The notes beneath the pieces were generated by a model. It searched no databases, was not told the DNA's origin, and saw only the letters and a list, made by a program, of their open reading frames with translations. A DNA stretch of 64,000 nucleotides from Aerococcus urinae (GTDB lineage: Bacteria; Bacillota; Bacilli; Lactobacillales; Aerococcaceae), in contig NZ_CP014161.1 in the NCBI RefSeq assembly GCF_001543175.1, positions 1,860,001 to 1,924,000 of the forward strand, read 5' to 3'. This document shows, piece by piece, positions 62,450-64,000 of the stretch (within the stretch, counting starts at the first letter, position 1; every line of letters begins with the position of its first letter). A program made the translations under genes and the position numbers.

Positions 62450-62464
62450 CTTCTTACAACATCA

Positions 62465-63457
62465 CTAGTCCTTATAGGACACGACCATATAACGGTGTGG
62501 GTCACGACCCTGAGACTGGGTTTTAATATGACTGTACTTGGATAGGCAGCGGTGGATAATCTTCCGTTCACGCGCTGGCAAGGGACTCAAGGTGACATCT
62601 TCACGTTCCACGGTCACTTGGTCAGCGGTTCTTTCCGCCAATTTTTCCAAGGTTTGCTCACGACGTTCCCGGTAGTCACCCACATTGACTTCAACGGCTA
62701 CCCGTTTGCGGACATGGGAATGGGTAAGAATCTGAGCCAGGGTTTCTAAGGAATTGATAATCTTACCATGCTTACCAATGACTAAGCCCGGTTTGTCGGT
62801 ATTAATATGGAAGATAATTAAGTCATCCATATCTTCAACGTCAATAGTCACGTCCACCAGGTAGGCTTCCATGACATCGATGAGATAGTGGGCCACATCT
62901 TCAACGCCCCAGTCGAAAGGATAGGAAGCTTCTTCATCATCCTCTTCATCTGCGTCTTGAGACTGGCTGGCACTCTCAGAGTAGTCAGCTGCTACTGATT
63001 GGCTGGCTGGCTCACTTTGACTTTCCACTGGCTCTAAGTCGGCGCTGGCGCTTTCATCAACTTGGCTAGTGCTTTGACTATCGAGTGTATCAGCGACTTG
63101 GCTGTCACTGCTTGATTCACTAGTCGCTTGGCTGGCAACACTTTGGCTATCATCAAGCGCTTCAACCACAGTCGCTTCTTCGACCACTTCAGTCGTGGCC
63201 GGCTCTGTATCAGCTGCTGGGTCAGTGACTGTTTCTGCTTCAACAGCTACTTCAGCCACAATCTCATCAACACTGGGTTCATCATCCGCTAGGCTGACTT
63301 GAATAATGGCTGGTTGGCTACCAAAACCAAAGAAACCTTTTTTAGGCTCTTGGAGGACTTTGACATCTTCCATCGGGATGTCACTGACTTGGAGCCCTTC
63401 TTTAGCTGCTGCAATCGCCTCTTCAACGCTGGCGCCTTGATAAGTTTCTAATTTCAT
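62465..63457 (-). CDS. jag: RNA-binding protein Jag/KhpB
   Basis: 330 residues: Jag_N domain (about 1-55, EEAIAAAKEGLQV and EPKKGFFGFG), an unusually long acidic Ser/Asp/Glu/Gln linker (about 60-175), a KH domain (about 185-265, VIGKHGKIINSLETL) and C-terminal R3H (about 270-330, LPARERKIIHRCLS). Binds RNA with KhpA and affects cell division in streptococci. AAGGAG eight bases before ATG; 15 bases downstream of yidC. Confidence 0.95.
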   Translation of the reverse strand: MKLETYQGASVEEAIAAAKEGLQVSDIPMEDVKVLQEPKKGFFGFGSQPAIIQVSLADDEPSVDEIVAEVAVEAETVTDPAADTEPATTEVVEEATVVEALDDSQSVASQATSESSSDSQVADTLDSQSTSQVDESASADLEPVESQSEPASQSVAADYSESASQSQDADEEDDEEASYPFDWGVEDVAHYLIDVMEAYLVDVTIDVEDMDDLIIFHINTDKPGLVIGKHGKIINSLETLAQILTHSHVRKRVAVEVNVGDYRERREQTLEKLAERTADQVTVEREDVTLSPLPARERKIIHRCLSKYSHIKTQSQGRDPHRYMVVSYKD

Positions 63458-63472
63458 ATTTGATGCTCCTTA

Positions 63473-64000
63473 TTACTTACGCTTTTTACCTCGTGGATTA
63501 CGACGGGCTTTCTCTAAGCGCCGTTCCAAATCTCTTTCCTTGGCCTCTTCTTCATGGCGAACCCTTTGTTTTTGATAAGGGTTGTTGATCAATAGGGTTT
63601 GGCCAATGGTAAAGACATTGGCTGTTGCCATGTATAAGGCCAAAGCACTTGGTAAGTTCATCATAACAAAGAAAATAAAGACAGGCATAACGTATTGCAT
63701 AGCTGTCATCGATCCCGACTTAATCCCTGAAGCGATCTGACTGAGGTGGGTCGAATACCAAATCGATACCGCAGCAATAATCGGTAAAATAAAGTAAGGA
63801 TCTGGCTTTCCTAATTCCATCCATAAGAAATGCCCATTAGTTAAGGCTTCTGTCCGACTGATGGCTTGGTAAAGGGCCGTCAGAATCGGGAGTTGGATGA
63901 GTAAGGGGAGACAGCCAGCAAATTGGTTGGTATCATACTTCTCTTGCAGTTTGGCGGTCTCTTCTTGGAGTTTTTGTTGGGTTTCCGCATCACGGGAAGC
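63473..64000 (-). CDS. yidC: Membrane protein insertase YidC, C-terminal part
   Basis: The frame is open through the right window edge, so the N-terminus is missing; an apparent start at 63820 is internal. Visible: a Gln/Glu-rich loop (QQKLQEETAKLQEKYDTN), FAGCLPLLIQLPILTALYQ (core helix with hydrophilic groove), further helices and a basic C-terminus ending RNPRGKKRK. Inserts membrane proteins with or without Sec. Part of the rnpA-yidC-jag block next to oriC. Confidence 0.96.
   Translation of the reverse strand, partial: ASRDAETQQKLQEETAKLQEKYDTNQFAGCLPLLIQLPILTALYQAISRTEALTNGHFLWMELGKPDPYFILPIIAAVSIWYSTHLSQIASGIKSGSMTAMQYVMPVFIFFVMMNLPSALALYMATANVFTIGQTLLINNPYQKQRVRHEEEAKERDLERRLEKARRNPRGKKRK

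Larger units (their letters stand above)
62117..62464. other. Intergenic region between jag and acyl-CoA genes
   Basis: 348 bp AT-rich, no plausible gene. Contains the cre-like site at 62173-62186 and the jag terminator at 62418-62449. Nothing else was recognised in 62190-62417. Confidence 0.6.

Overview
The window looks like a stretch of chromosome near the replication origin of a low-to-moderate GC Bacillota (Lactobacillales), most likely family Aerococcaceae and probably Aerococcus. This is inferred from gene content and protein style, not from a database match. The origin-proximal gene set yidC-jag-mnmE-mnmG-rsmG-parA-parB-DUF951-ychF is present in its usual order and all on the minus strand. 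It is spread over about 57 kb instead of being compact. Since yidC runs off the right edge, dnaA/oriC probably lies just to the right.

Layout, left to right. 0-6 kb: a FemABX-type peptidoglycan bridge enzyme (cut by the window edge), a secreted four-LysM protein behind a WalR-like box, and PEP carboxylase. 6-10.3 kb: DUF1129 membrane protein, YchF, DUF951, ParB, ParA, then a candidate structured RNA upstream of parA. 10.6-18.3 kb: a truncated ABC permease relic, a lipid/polysaccharide flippase, a second FemABX gene, a LanFEG/Bcr-like ABC operon, and PepT. 18.6-22.4 kb: a large LPKTG-anchored adhesin. 22.9-28 kb: RsmG, then LytS-LytR and LrgA-LrgB. 28-32.7 kb: MFS exporter, transglutaminase-like lipoprotein, PspC protein, a long hairpin-repeat array and CorA. 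33-37.7 kb: a peptide/nickel-type ABC operon with a fused double ATPase. 38-45.6 kb: MnmG, an XRE membrane protein, MnmE, and a cobalt/nickel ECF transporter (CbiMNQO) behind a long structured leader. 46-52.7 kb: CNNM/CorC-type protein, P1B metal ATPase, AI-2E family permease, YbjQ and a PepSY lipoprotein. 53-59.7 kb: a complete sigma-54 circuit (LevR-type activator, mannose-family PTS IIA-IIB-IIC-IID behind a clear -24/-12 promoter, and rpoN). 59.9-64 kb: an acyl-CoA dehydrogenase and 3-hydroxyacyl-CoA dehydrogenase pair with a cre-like site, Jag and YidC.

The most unusual content is intergenic. A modular hairpin repeat family (here called element B) occurs as single units or arrays of up to six. 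The helix sequences differ almost completely between units, but pairing is kept and the unpaired positions are conserved (a one-base A opposite about six bases, plus fixed joint and edge motifs). At four loci the arrays start at or within a few bases of a stop codon, and at three of these a terminator hairpin closes the array, so they look like transcribed 3' untranslated modules. A second family (element A, about 175 bp, palindromic, four copies) sits only between convergent gene ends; one copy carries a B unit inside it. Wall metabolism (two FemABX, LysM protein, LytSR/LrgAB, adhesin, flippase), metal transport and sigma-54-controlled sugar uptake are the main accessory themes.
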